Assembly (NCBI RefSeq): GCF_002849605.1
Contig: NZ_NPIB01000018.1
Location: 1 to 64,000 of the forward strand
Direction: 5' to 3'
Length of the DNA stretch: 64,000 nucleotides
DNA from: Photobacterium carnosum
GTDB taxonomy: Bacteria; Pseudomonadota; Gammaproteobacteria; Enterobacterales; Vibrionaceae
Shown here: positions 1 to 8,598 of the stretch, in pieces
How the letters are laid out: each line of letters begins with the position of its first letter
Position numbering within the stretch: the stretch's first letter is position 1
Program-made: the position numbers and the translations under genes
The notes under the pieces: model-generated
What the model saw: the letters and a program-made list of their open reading frames with translations, nothing else
The model's database searches: none
What the model was told of the DNA's origin: nothing

Positions 1-84
1 TATATATTGCAGCATTACAACACTAAGCGGGGCCATAGTTATAACAACTATTTACCGCCAGTGGTGATGGAAGCAGCCGCTTAA
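1..84 (+). pseudogene. IS3-family transposase (OrfB), C-terminal end only
   Basis: The first reading frame is open from base 1 to a TAA at 82-84. It encodes the typical tail of an IS3-type DDE transposase: a YN.KRGHSYNNYLPPV stretch like the conserved tail in which RxHS is followed by LsPv. The rest of the gene lies before the window. A possible terminal inverted repeat (TGTACAGTTTTACTTGACC) lies at 103-121, and a related TGTCCAGCTTTACT sequence lies at 1784-1797. The subgroup is not determined. Confidence 0.6.
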
Positions 85-141
85 TTTAAACACCTATAAA
101 GGTGTACAGTTTTACTTGACCACTTCACTCAGCCCAATAGC

Positions 142-217
142 CGTCATCTCGGAAGTTGAGGCACGAGGCTATCCGTGATCTACTAAACGCGTAATCGAGC
201 CTCAAAGACATCAATTA
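142..217 (+). repeat. Dispersed repeat, copy A (inverted partner at 1803-1877)
   Basis: About 75 bases starting CGTCATCTCGGAAGT. They match the reverse complement of 1803-1877 closely, with a few substitutions and short indels. Shared blocks include CTATCCGTGATCTA and the CGTCATCTCGGAAGT head. The two copies face each other and bracket the cassette-like gene at 745-1476. It looks like an intergenic dispersed repeat; no coding function is seen. Confidence 0.6.
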
Positions 218-264
218 AACACATTAAATTTCGCAGATAAACATAAACACTACAACATATGGAC

Positions 265-377
265 AGGTAGATCTCCTATCGCCCTCACTGACATTAACTG
301 TATGGAATGACGATAATCAGCCTTGATATAGCATAATGATTATCTATTTTTTAAAGAAAAAGTTATGGGTGTCCTAT
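265..377 (+). mobile_element. MITE-like element, partial copy
   Basis: This stretch aligns with the right part of the 193 bp element at 27157-27349 and 28421-28613. It shares the CCTATC.CCCTCA.TGACATT.ACTGTA block, the ATGACGATAATCAGCC block and the right end GGGTGTCCTAT. The left end and an internal segment (the part containing AACAGAGGGTTAAGC in the full copies) are missing, so this is a deleted remnant. Confidence 0.6.
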
Positions 378-524
378 GTTCTTCAACTGATCCAATATGC
401 CTTTATGTTAGCAGGGCAACTGACGTTGCCCTCACAACAAAAAGTTGTCCGTTTAACGGCACAACCCTTTTGTCCATGCTGTCAGCATGTCATGCAATTG
501 GCGGGGATTTTTCGACCCAGATAA
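378..524 (+). pseudogene. Possible transposase C-terminal remnant
   Basis: The frame leaving the MITE end runs to a TAA at 522-524. It encodes a short stretch with a CPCC pair and ends in an AGIFRP-like tail. This resembles the C-terminal end of IS91/IS801-type or other zinc-ribbon transposases, but the match is from memory and short. The ATG at 336 lies inside the MITE remnant, so this is a junction product, not an intact gene. Confidence 0.3.
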
Positions 525-713
525 AAACGTAAAAAAATAAGGATAATGGCATTAACGCGTAATAATTAAAGAGGATCTAATTATAAATCAATGAATTAAA
601 TTAATTGGTTCACGCCAAGGATAACGCTCGACTTCTTTTCAGCATCACCCTTCATGACATTCACAATATTTACTTATATAAGGTTTGCTAGGGCTTGTCC
701 AACACTTGAAGAG

Positions 714-749
714 GTGTCGGCTGCGCGACACATATCCTTATTTGTTATA
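714..749 (-). repeat. 36 bp cassette-type 3' flank with hairpin (copy 1)
   Basis: This block sits at the stop codon of the minus-strand gene 745-1476. It is 34/36 identical to 26408-26443, which sits at the same place behind another minus-strand gene. Read on the minus strand it begins TATAACA and then forms a GTGTCG/CGACAC hairpin. A gene-fused TAACA start followed by a palindrome is how an integron attC (VCR-type) begins. No convincing 3' attC core was found on the far side, so attC is a hypothesis; a plain hairpin terminator is possible. Confidence 0.5.
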
Positions 750-1476
750 TTTTTTTTACTGGGTGTTCATACTTTTCGTTTACATGTTTTTGATAATATC
801 TAGATAATTTATAGGTCAGTTGATGAACATTGTAGATACAAGGAGCCCATGCTTCCATATCGGTGTTACCCAACTGTGCTAAACTTTGCAGTTGAGGGGA
901 TGTTATACTAAATGAGCAGTTTCTAATCTCATTAAGTACTTTGACTAAACCAGTGTCAACATATGGAAGATATCTCATTACCTCATCAATACTCTTCAAA
1001 GCAAAAGTCCAATTGTTATAACACTGATACCCAAAATCTCTTTGAAAAATCTGGGTTCCACCATTGTGGAATTGTTTTTGTATGAGTTTAGGGTTAAATG
1101 ACTTACAAGCTTCCTTAAATTCCGCTTCTGTAAAGTTTGCAATATCAAACATCTTTTGACTTTCAATATGAATGTTATGAACTATAGAGTGGATTCTAGA
1201 AATAACAGAAGCCACATGCCTTTCTAACTCTGGAGATAGATCATTTTTCTTTTGTTGTTCGGGAAGATAGACAACAATTATATAAAAAATACAACTAACT
1301 AGAATACCAATCGACAAGTTAAACACTATACTGTTTCCAGATAACGAGTTAACAAACATAGGTTCAAGGAAAGTACCACTGAGACAGTTTAAAATTGGCT
1401 CATTAGCTGCCACTAAAATTAAAAGGAATGAAACAACCATTGCCAATGCAAATAAATATTTAGATAAATTTCTCAT
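745..1476 (-). CDS. Hypothetical two-TM membrane protein, cassette-like
   Basis: A 243-residue protein of unrecognised family. Two strongly hydrophobic segments lie near the N-terminus, at about residues 7-25 and 50-72. They are followed by a soluble helical, presumably cytoplasmic, region rich in charged and aromatic residues. No enzymatic motif is visible. Upstream on the minus strand are short GTTGTTA.TAT sequences. Immediately downstream is the hairpin block shared with the gene at 26448-26987. The gene stands alone among repeats, in the style of an integron cassette or other accessory insert. Its function is unknown. Confidence 0.7.
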   Translation of the reverse strand: MRNLSKYLFALAMVVSFLLILVAANEPILNCLSGTFLEPMFVNSLSGNSIVFNLSIGILVSCIFYIIVVYLPEQQKKNDLSPELERHVASVISRIHSIVHNIHIESQKMFDIANFTEAEFKEACKSFNPKLIQKQFHNGGTQIFQRDFGYQCYNNWTFALKSIDEVMRYLPYVDTGLVKVLNEIRNCSFSITSPQLQSLAQLGNTDMEAWAPCIYNVHQLTYKLSRYYQKHVNEKYEHPVKKI

Positions 1477-1509
1477 AACTCACTCAAAAAAATATAACAA
1501 CTTATTATA

Positions 1510-1670
1510 TTAACAACTTGCCCGAATTTGTTCTTTGAGCATGCGCCCGTATTTATCTCGCAATAATATAAAAACATTATAAATCAGATACTTTTTTACC
1601 TATAAATCCTGATAGTAATCACAAAATCGGGCACTACCATCTAGTTTCCAATTTTTCTACTAACAAGAAC
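1510..1670 (+). repeat. Long dispersed repeat R1, copy A
   Basis: About 160 bases beginning TAACAACTTGCCCG. They are nearly colinear with 28249-28420, sharing CGCCCGTATTTATCTCGC, ATTATAAATCAGAT, CACAAAATCGGGCA and CCATCTAGTTTCCA. In both places R1 is followed directly by the left end of the MITE. No coding potential was found. The surrounding 1477-2177 interval holds only repeats and AT-rich sequence. Confidence 0.65.
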
Positions 1671-1788
1671 ATAGGACAGCCATATCTTTACTTTATAAAT
1701 TCAATACGCTGTGAGTAAATTCTCTATATCCCTCTCAATAATTCTCGATTAGAAATGACAGTAGGCAGATAAAAAATTATGGGTGTCC
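1671..1788 (+). mobile_element. MITE-like element, degenerate internally deleted copy
   Basis: The left end ATAGGACAGCCATATCTTTACTTT is identical to that of the 27157 copy, and the right end is TTATGGGTGTCC. The interior is shorter and more diverged than in the 193 bp copies. The right terminus runs into an AGCTTTACTGGG sequence resembling the IS3-type end near 103, so another insertion may have clipped it. Confidence 0.55.
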
Positions 1789-1802
1789 AGCTTTACTGGG
1801 TT

Positions 1803-1877
1803 CTTATTGGCGTCTTTAAGGCTCAAGCGCGCAATGATTAGATCACGGATAGCTCGTACCTTACTTCCGAGATGACG
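1803..1877 (-). repeat. Dispersed repeat, copy B (inverted partner of 142-217)
   Basis: The reverse complement begins CGTCATCTCGGAAGT and continues through CTATCCGTGATCTA, matching copy A at 142-217 with scattered differences. The remaining bases to 2177 are AT-rich, with no gene or recognised signal. Confidence 0.6.
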
Positions 1878-2177
1878 AATAATAAACCGTGTTATTTTTC
1901 AACAGAGCGTAATAACAAGTGATAGGAAATCTAATGATTTAAAAAATGGTCAGCTAATTATTAGGATTGATATAAATTTGAGTTTCAATAAATATACGCC
2001 CGACTTTACTTCGTATAGATTACAACTTAACCATTCAGTCAAAAGTGTAACTAAATAGCCTTATTATTTTAATTTTTTGCGAGCTAGGATACAAAACACC
2101 ACTACTAATCGTTGTCTAATCTCACCCTATAAAAATATTTTAATAATCATACGATTGTATAGCTAGCGAAGATAGAT

Positions 2178-2792
2178 ATGAACAATATAACGATAGCACC
2201 ATCACAAGCTACAATAGCATTAACAACAGATTTGCTTGTTGCTCAAGTAAACGCTGAACTGACCTTACACCCTCTTGATTTAGTCAAAATAAAAGGCTCA
2301 TATTCACAATTTTTTGCTTATTTTCATGCCAAATTAGCACCGTCTATTGATGGTTGGGTTGATATGGTGAACCGCGATAAGACTACTTTGACAAACCTGA
2401 ATAGTGACTATGGCTATTTTGCTTTTGCGCATTACCTCGCACGCCAGTATGATCCTACACGCTGGTCAGAAGAAGTGATGGTGATGACAAAGGGATTTAT
2501 TAATATCACCGAGAATGAAATATCATTTAATACTATTAATATTTATCATATTTACGATTATCTGGTAACTGAATTACTGGATATTAATGATTTAAAACAC
2601 CAGTTACGGCATTTATTGATTACCGATAATATTAACTATTTATACCGAAATACTCCGCCTTGTATCCACAGATATGCTATTAATGATTCAAAAAATATAA
2701 CAAAACGTATTCAGCAGAATATCTGTTTCTTATTCATGTTATATATCAAGACAATCGCAACAACGACACAAACAATGATTAACAGTAAATAA
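2178..2792 (+). CDS. Hypothetical protein
   Basis: A 204-residue protein of unrecognised family. It is rich in Ile, Asn, Tyr and Thr, with no signal peptide and no clear transmembrane helix apart from a mildly hydrophobic stretch near residues 180-195. There is no metal, nucleotide or catalytic motif. The start follows a weak GAAG. It stands alone between repeat debris and a convergent hydrolase gene, which fits an accessory gene. Confidence 0.55.
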   Translation: MNNITIAPSQATIALTTDLLVAQVNAELTLHPLDLVKIKGSYSQFFAYFHAKLAPSIDGWVDMVNRDKTTLTNLNSDYGYFAFAHYLARQYDPTRWSEEVMVMTKGFINITENEISFNTINIYHIYDYLVTELLDINDLKHQLRHLLITDNINYLYRNTPPCIHRYAINDSKNITKRIQQNICFLFMLYIKTIATTTQTMINSK

Positions 2793-2883
2793 ACACTGAT
2801 ATCAATCTCCACATCATTCCTGATTTTGAATATTAATGAATGATGTGGTGATAGTAATCAATAACAGTCTTAACGGGGTTATC

Positions 2884-3915
2884 TTACAGTAGCTGTCTTA
2901 GTTTATGTTCAACTAATGGATCGTTAGGAACCAGTTGCTGCGCCATCTCTAGCAATTGAATCGCATCTTGTGGGTGATCATCTTGATGTTTCAAGGCAAT
3001 ATCAATCAAAGGTTGTACATCAATTTGAGCTTGATGCTCTTGTACATGCGCTTCTTTTTCATCAATCAAAATATTATGCGCTTTACTCAATAACCCTAAT
3101 CGGTGCTCTGAATATGCATTGGCCTTACTTAGGCTTTGATAATAATCTTCTTTAAAGCGTAATGTTTTTGTTTGTTGACGAAACTGGGCAATATCAAGTT
3201 GCTGATGGCGAATAAAATCGACGGCAACCTGCTTATAAAAACCAAATTTATTGAGGTAAGTGGCATGCGTGCCATGTCCCATTCCAAACACACGTAAATG
3301 GGTCAATTCTGGATAACGTTTGGCGTGTAAGCGATCAATATTATTGGTGGGATCATAAATAATATAGCCTTTAGCTTTACCTAAATTAAGATCATGATAA
3401 TCCCCTTCCCAATCAAATTGCTGCGCTAGTTCAGTACTAGAGCGATTATCCCACGGAGCTATGGTTTTATTCTTAGTACTCACTGGATGAAATAATAAAA
3501 CTTGATCAAGTTGCAATAAATTGGCAAAAGCACCCACTGCGAAACCACCGCGACTTAGACCATAGCCTAAACGATAGCTAAACGATTCAAGTAACGTAGT
3601 TAACTGTTCAAGAAAGAAAATTAAGTTACGACTACGAAACAAATTACTCTTTCCTAAATGTTGAAAAGAGATAACATTCACGTTCTGTTTTTTAGCGAGG
3701 TGGAATCCCCAAGGTGCAAAATTCTCATCAATATCGTGCTGTTGTACGTTGGTTCCCGCAGGCGAAAATGTAAACAGTAGCGGCTTATTTATATCAACAA
3801 ACTCATACTTAACAAACACATTATCAAGTAAGTCCCCTCCTGACATTGGAAGTTGCGCTTGCTGCTGTGAACGAGAGTGTGTTAGCCACTCATCTAACCA
3901 ATACAATAATTTCAT
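2884..3915 (-). CDS. Alpha/beta-hydrolase-like protein
   Basis: About 343 residues from the chosen ATG at 3913-3915, which has AGGTAGG a few bases upstream; an in-frame ATG 21 bases earlier lacks this signal. The middle holds a nucleophile-elbow-like G-L-S-R-G-G sequence, as in alpha/beta hydrolases. A later GMGHGTH segment could carry the catalytic His. The C-terminal ~60 residues are helical and look like a TPR-type repeat (DDHPQDAIQLLEMAQQLVP). Its substrate is unknown. It is convergent with the hypothetical gene at 2178. Confidence 0.6.
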   Translation of the reverse strand: MKLLYWLDEWLTHSRSQQQAQLPMSGGDLLDNVFVKYEFVDINKPLLFTFSPAGTNVQQHDIDENFAPWGFHLAKKQNVNVISFQHLGKSNLFRSRNLIFFLEQLTTLLESFSYRLGYGLSRGGFAVGAFANLLQLDQVLLFHPVSTKNKTIAPWDNRSSTELAQQFDWEGDYHDLNLGKAKGYIIYDPTNNIDRLHAKRYPELTHLRVFGMGHGTHATYLNKFGFYKQVAVDFIRHQQLDIAQFRQQTKTLRFKEDYYQSLSKANAYSEHRLGLLSKAHNILIDEKEAHVQEHQAQIDVQPLIDIALKHQDDHPQDAIQLLEMAQQLVPNDPLVEHKLRQLL

Positions 3916-4148
3916 TTTACCTACCTTTAAAAACAACCGCGGGATTGTAGCAAAGATAGGAATTAAACGAAAATTTTAGTTAGAACACTAATCATTTAAT
4001 TTAACTCGCTCGATTTTAAAGATAAAAATATTCCATACTATTTTTTACTTTTTAATGAAAAATAAACCAAATAATCTTGACCTGTCTATAGCTTTACACT
4101 TCATACTAGCCAAATATTAACAATACACATATACACATCGGATCCGTC

Positions 4149-5327
4149 ATGTATTTGATTTCAGAATTAGCGACTAAAGCAGGAATATCACGTACCACGC
4201 TACTTTATTATGAGAAGCAAGGGCTCATTAAAGGCCACCGACTGGATAATGGATATCGTCATTACAGTGAAAGCGATTTGCAACGGTTATTTTTAATTAA
4301 ACAACTTCAAAGCGCAGGCTTGACGCTAAAAGAATGTCAAAGCTGCTTAGAAGCAAAGTTGGATAAAAATATTTTATTCGAGCGATTAGCTCAGCTGACA
4401 GAAGACATTCAAAAAAAGACCCAAGCGCGTGAACTGTTATTAGGGTTACTTGGGGAACGATCACAGCGAGAATTACACAGTTCTTTAAGTAAAAGTGCAC
4501 CCAATGTTCACCTTAACTGGCTCAACACGCAAGGCTATGATGAAAAAGAAGCTCTCAGACTAAAGTGGTTATCAAAAGACATGAATGAACACAATGCGTA
4601 CATGAACGATTTTATGACAATATTTACACCATTAGAGCAATGGGCTCCGGGTAGTAAACAAGATACCTTAAATGCCATATCACTGATGCCTAATCAGCAA
4701 ATGCGCCGTATTTTAGAAATTGGCTCAGGCAAAGGCGGATCGACAGTATTACTGGCTAATAATACCGATGCACATATTACCGCGGTAGATAATGAACCCG
4801 TTGCAATTGAACAACTTAATCAAAAAATCAAAGACTCACAATTGGTCGATCGTATATCACCTGTTTGCGCATCAATGACAGCTCTACCCTTTAAAGCCAA
4901 GAGCTTTGATGCTATTTGGGCTGAAAGTTGTGTTTATATTATGGGTATGGAAAATGCGCTTCAACAATGGAAACCGTTATTAAAAGATAATGGTATTCTG
5001 GTCGTCAGTGATTTGGTTTGGCTTACTGATATGCCTGATGAAAACGTTAAACAATTTTGGCTGTCCAATTATCCCGATATTCAAACGATACCTACAAGGC
5101 TCAAGCTATTTCAGGCTCAAGGTTATGACGTAATAGCGCACTTTTCTCTGGGAATTGAAGCTTGGCAAAATTACTGGTTACCACTTAAAGCAAGAGTTGA
5201 AGCATTACAGCCAACCATGCCAACCTCTCAAGCATTACTGGATGTAGAACAAGAAATTGGTATTTATGAAACCAGTGTTGCCAAAGATTTCACCTATCAT
5301 TACTTTATCGTAAAACCGAGTAAATAA
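4149..5327 (+). CDS. MerR-type regulator fused to a class I SAM methyltransferase
   Basis: A 392-residue two-domain protein. Residues 1-70 are a MerR winged helix (SELATKAGISRTTLLYYEKQ, with the usual R.Y.GYR-type follow-up), then a short coiled linker to about 110. Residues ~130-390 are a class I methyltransferase with the SAM-binding LEIGSGKGG motif near residue 190 and an acidic strand end (AVDNEP). Such proteins are inferred to bind DNA through the MerR part and methylate a small molecule or effector; the substrate is not known. The stop is 5 bases before the RsgA-like GTPase gene, so they are probably co-transcribed. Confidence 0.85.
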   Translation: MYLISELATKAGISRTTLLYYEKQGLIKGHRLDNGYRHYSESDLQRLFLIKQLQSAGLTLKECQSCLEAKLDKNILFERLAQLTEDIQKKTQARELLLGLLGERSQRELHSSLSKSAPNVHLNWLNTQGYDEKEALRLKWLSKDMNEHNAYMNDFMTIFTPLEQWAPGSKQDTLNAISLMPNQQMRRILEIGSGKGGSTVLLANNTDAHITAVDNEPVAIEQLNQKIKDSQLVDRISPVCASMTALPFKAKSFDAIWAESCVYIMGMENALQQWKPLLKDNGILVVSDLVWLTDMPDENVKQFWLSNYPDIQTIPTRLKLFQAQGYDVIAHFSLGIEAWQNYWLPLKARVEALQPTMPTSQALLDVEQEIGIYETSVAKDFTYHYFIVKPSK

Positions 5328-5332
5328 AGCTT

Positions 5333-6370
5333 ATGAGCACACCATCATTAGTTGATTTAGGTTTACGTCCCTTTTTCCAACAACAATTATCGTTAGAAGA
5401 AGTCGCAAACTGTTTCCTTGGACGAATCATTGAACAACATAAATCCGACGTGATTATCTTAGCTGGCGATGATGCACTAAGGTATAAGCTACCACCAAAT
5501 TTTGAGGCAATATGTGTTGGCGACTGGGTGGTTTTTAATCAAAACAGATTGGTTCGCGTTCTTGAAAGGCAATCCCTTTTTCAGCGAAAAGCCGCAGGCA
5601 GTGGCCGAGACCGCCAACTTATTGCAGCAAACCTCGATGTGGTATTTATCATTAGCTCACTTAACGACGATTTTAATTTAAATCGAATCGAACGTTATTT
5701 AGCGCTGGTAAAAGAAACCCATGCCGAGCCTGTTGTGATCTTAACCAAAGCTGATTTATGTGATGACGTAGAAGATATTCGCCAACAAGTTCAACAGTTA
5801 GACTCACTATTAAGTGTTCATTGCGTTAATGGGCTTGCCCACAATAACCTCTCCGCATTAAAAAGTTATTGTCAGCGTGGTAAGACCGTCGCCTTTTTAG
5901 GTTCATCTGGCGTGGGTAAATCGACACTGGTCAATAATCTACTTAACCATAATGAAATGGAAACCAATGCGATTCGAGAACAAGACAGCAAAGGACGTCA
6001 CACAACAACCTACCGTACTATAAAATGGCTACCTGAAGGCGGACTGTTGATGGATACCCCAGGAATGCGAGAACTACAACTTAGTGATGTAAAAGAAGGG
6101 ATAAAACTCACATTTGCTGATATTGAATCTCTTGCCACTGAGTGTCGATTTAAAAATTGTCAACATCAAAATGAACCGGAATGTGCAGTAATCAGTGCCG
6201 TTGAAAGTGGTGCATTATCAGCTAGAAGACTGGATAACTTTCAAAAGCTATTACGCGAAGACGCACACAATAGTGCGACATTGGCACAAAAAAGAGCAAA
6301 AGATCGCACCTTTACTAAAATGGTCACCGCCATTCAAGATCAAGCGAGGTCGATAAAAAAATTCAAATAA
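5333..6370 (+). CDS. rsgA: RsgA-type circularly permuted GTPase (paralog)
   Basis: A 345-residue RsgA/YjeQ family protein. RsgA is a GTPase that checks maturation of the 30S ribosomal subunit. An N-terminal OB-like part is followed by permuted G motifs: LTKADL (G4) near 144, GSSGVGKST (P-loop, G1) near 190 and DTPG (G3) near 238. The C-terminal zinc cluster has Cys and His spaced as C-x5-C-x-H-x5-C. It lies 5 bases behind the MerR-methyltransferase gene. A housekeeping rsgA is normally located beside orn/psd, so this copy may be a second, specialised RsgA; that is inference. Confidence 0.85.
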   Translation: MSTPSLVDLGLRPFFQQQLSLEEVANCFLGRIIEQHKSDVIILAGDDALRYKLPPNFEAICVGDWVVFNQNRLVRVLERQSLFQRKAAGSGRDRQLIAANLDVVFIISSLNDDFNLNRIERYLALVKETHAEPVVILTKADLCDDVEDIRQQVQQLDSLLSVHCVNGLAHNNLSALKSYCQRGKTVAFLGSSGVGKSTLVNNLLNHNEMETNAIREQDSKGRHTTTYRTIKWLPEGGLLMDTPGMRELQLSDVKEGIKLTFADIESLATECRFKNCQHQNEPECAVISAVESGALSARRLDNFQKLLREDAHNSATLAQKRAKDRTFTKMVTAIQDQARSIKKFK

Positions 6371-6456
6371 AGAAAAAACAGCATTATCAGCTTGACCTTC
6401 CCTGTAGTGGAAGCTTTATATTGTCATTCTAATAATAAACACACATCGAGCTCATC

Positions 6457-7122
6457 ATGAAAAAATTATCTTTAGCTATTGTTTTGTCAGCACTACTTTC
6501 TACCACTGCATTTGCAAGTGAAAATGTAGCCGATCACAGTAATGTAATGCCAACTAAAACTATCATTAGTCTACAAGCATCACAAACGATGATGACAGAC
6601 TCTATGGCGGCAATGGCAGGTATGCATACGTTAAAATTAACGGGTGATCCTGATTTAGATTTTGTGGCGGGTATGCTTCCTCACCATGAAGGTGCGATTG
6701 TGATGAGTGAATCAATTCTACCAACACTGACTAACCCTGCGGTGCATAAATTAGCGCTTAATATTATTAAATCACAAAAAGAAGAAGTGGTTTATATGAA
6801 GCATTGGCTAGCAACACACAAAGAAATACCACTAGCACAACGTGATATTGCTAACTCACAAGAAATGATGACCAAATCAATGAAAATCATGCACAACATG
6901 ATGGAAGTTAAATTAACTGGTCATCCAAATGTTGATTTCGTTGCAGGTATGATCCCTCACCATGAAGCAGCAGTAGAAATGGCAGAAGTCATCATGCCTT
7001 ATCTAAAAGATCAATCAACAAAGACTTTCGCACAAAATATTATCAAATCACAACAACAACAAATTAGCTTTATGAAAACATGGCTAAAAGATAATACACC
7101 AGCGGCAGTGCCTGCGAAGTAA
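6457..7122 (+). CDS. DUF305 protein, exported, with two repeats
   Basis: 221 residues starting with a clear Sec signal peptide (cleavage likely after ALLSTTAFA, ~20). The mature part contains two copies of the DUF305 ferritin-like unit, each with an FVAGM.PHHE.A..M motif (about residues 69-90 and 164-185). Met residues are abundant (MM, MKHW, MHNMM), which together with the His pairs suggests periplasmic metal binding, possibly copper. That role is family-level inference. A bidirectional hairpin follows at 7147. Confidence 0.8.
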   Translation: MKKLSLAIVLSALLSTTAFASENVADHSNVMPTKTIISLQASQTMMTDSMAAMAGMHTLKLTGDPDLDFVAGMLPHHEGAIVMSESILPTLTNPAVHKLALNIIKSQKEEVVYMKHWLATHKEIPLAQRDIANSQEMMTKSMKIMHNMMEVKLTGHPNVDFVAGMIPHHEAAVEMAEVIMPYLKDQSTKTFAQNIIKSQQQQISFMKTWLKDNTPAAVPAK

Positions 7123-7146
7123 ATAAGATCACACTTATTTATACAT

Positions 7147-7172
7147 AAATCCGACTTAAATAAGTCGGATTT
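7147..7172. terminator. Bidirectional hairpin terminator
   Basis: A perfect 11 bp stem (AAATCCGACTT / AAGTCGGATTT) with a 4-base loop lies between two convergent genes. It is followed by T-rich sequence on the plus strand and serves the DUF305 gene and the pseudouridine synthase gene. Confidence 0.75.
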
Positions 7173-7185
7173 ATTTTATTTGTTT

Positions 7186-7872
7186 TTAATCAATCGAAAA
7201 CTCTCGATATTGACCACGTTCAAGCCCAGCTACCGATAAATACCCTACCGACACACGATGCAGTGCTAATACTTCATTTTGAAAAAAGCCAAACATACGT
7301 TTCACTTGGTGGTACTTCCCTTCAACCAATGAAAGCCGAGCTTGATACTCTGAGACGATTTCTAAATGCGCGGGCTTAGTGGTGATATCTTCATACCTAA
7401 AATAAATACCCTCTTTAAACACGGTAATATATTCCTCAGTGACAGACTTTGATAAAGTCACTTCATATACTTTTGCGAGTTTGGTTTCAGGTAAACTTAT
7501 TTGACGTGACCATGCGCCATCGTTAGTTAACAACACTAATCCTGTCGTATTAAAATCTAACCGTCCAACAATATGTAGCTCATCTTTTTGAGGATGATCA
7601 ATTAAATCTAATACAGTTGTATGCTTAGAATCTTTGGTCGCACTGACAATACCTTGCGGCTTATTCAACATAATATAAATCGGTTTATTATCTTGAAGGC
7701 TGTGACCATCTAATTCAACATGCATAAATTGAGTCACTTTTTGATGCGTTGAATGTGCGACATCTCCATCCACGATGATTCTTTTCTGAGCAACCAAAAG
7801 ACGAGTGTCTGACATGGAATAAATACTATTTTGACTAATAAAACGATCGAGCCGAGTGGTAGAAGATTTCAT
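7186..7872 (-). CDS. Pseudouridine synthase, RsuA/RluB family
   Basis: About 228 residues from the ATG at 7870-7872, where homology begins (MKSSTTRLDRFISQ); the longer frame adds 16 unlikely residues. An N-terminal S4 RNA-binding domain (residues ~5-60) is followed by the catalytic domain. The active-site Asp lies in GRLDFNTTGLVLLTNDG, and later come the KVYEV and GKYHQVKRMF motifs. The length and motifs fit RsuA, which makes pseudouridine 516 in 16S rRNA. It may instead be a paralog, so no symbol is given. Confidence 0.85.
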   Translation of the reverse strand: MKSSTTRLDRFISQNSIYSMSDTRLLVAQKRIIVDGDVAHSTHQKVTQFMHVELDGHSLQDNKPIYIMLNKPQGIVSATKDSKHTTVLDLIDHPQKDELHIVGRLDFNTTGLVLLTNDGAWSRQISLPETKLAKVYEVTLSKSVTEEYITVFKEGIYFRYEDITTKPAHLEIVSEYQARLSLVEGKYHQVKRMFGFFQNEVLALHRVSVGYLSVAGLERGQYREFSID

Positions 7873-8097
7873 AACATAACGATATCCACAGAACGTAAAA
7901 AAATTATTTAAAAAATACACTTTTTAATTGATGAACATTTTTACATATAACAACAAAAATAGAACAGCTATATTTTAAAAATTAATGTTCAGGTGTGCTT
8001 GATGTTATTTACTTTTAATAACAATTTAAATATTGATTAATTATCATGGGCTAAATATGATATTATTCTGTTAAATATTTCACCATAGAGTTAATTT

Positions 8098-8478
8098 TTG
8101 AAATTCTCACTCTTACAATATAAGCGTCAAACACTCGCTTCATGGTCACTGATTTTAGTGAGTATTGTGCTATTGGTGTGTATTTCTCAAAATTTAGGCT
8201 TCTCTACATTATGTTCTTTAACGCCGACAACTGACGCAACTGAACAGCTTCAATCTCATCCACAAACGCACTCAGAGATAGACACGCAATGCAGTAATAG
8301 TGAGCATCTTGTTAATGCCAACACGATTAACATTGATTTTGCGATTCCGATGTTTATCCTCGCCCTTGTTGTTATTGCAGCGATATTAAAGCAATCGGGT
8401 GTTAAGTACTTCCCTCCTGAGCCAACAACCTCCTATGGTGTACGGCGACATTTAGCTTTTTGTACCTTTCAAGAATAA
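8098..8478 (+). CDS. Small ScsA-like membrane protein
   Basis: 126 residues from a TTG start with a weak GAG signal. One N-terminal TM segment (~17-37) is followed by a Cys/His-containing loop, a second TM (~85-103) and a tail ending RRHLAFCTFQE. An aromatic/Cys tail of this kind is typical of small DUF2946/ScsA-like proteins encoded beside copper-tolerance genes. Together with the ScsD-like thioredoxin two genes downstream, this suggests a copper or redox stress cluster. The family assignment is from memory and moderate. Confidence 0.5.
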   Translation: MKFSLLQYKRQTLASWSLILVSIVLLVCISQNLGFSTLCSLTPTTDATEQLQSHPQTHSEIDTQCSNSEHLVNANTINIDFAIPMFILALVVIAAILKQSGVKYFPPEPTTSYGVRRHLAFCTFQE

Positions 8479-8598
8479 ACACAATCAGGGTCTGAAGATC
8501 GAACATTATTACGCCTTAAAAAACCAAGGTATCATAGTGTGATAACAGCCCCTCCTAATACTTATATCTTTTTATATAATTATTCACGGAGCAACATT

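Noticed and set aside
336..377. Start of the 62-codon ORF at 336
   Set aside because: The ATG lies in the MITE remnant; the ORF is a junction artefact, so only the part after 378 is listed, as a possible remnant.
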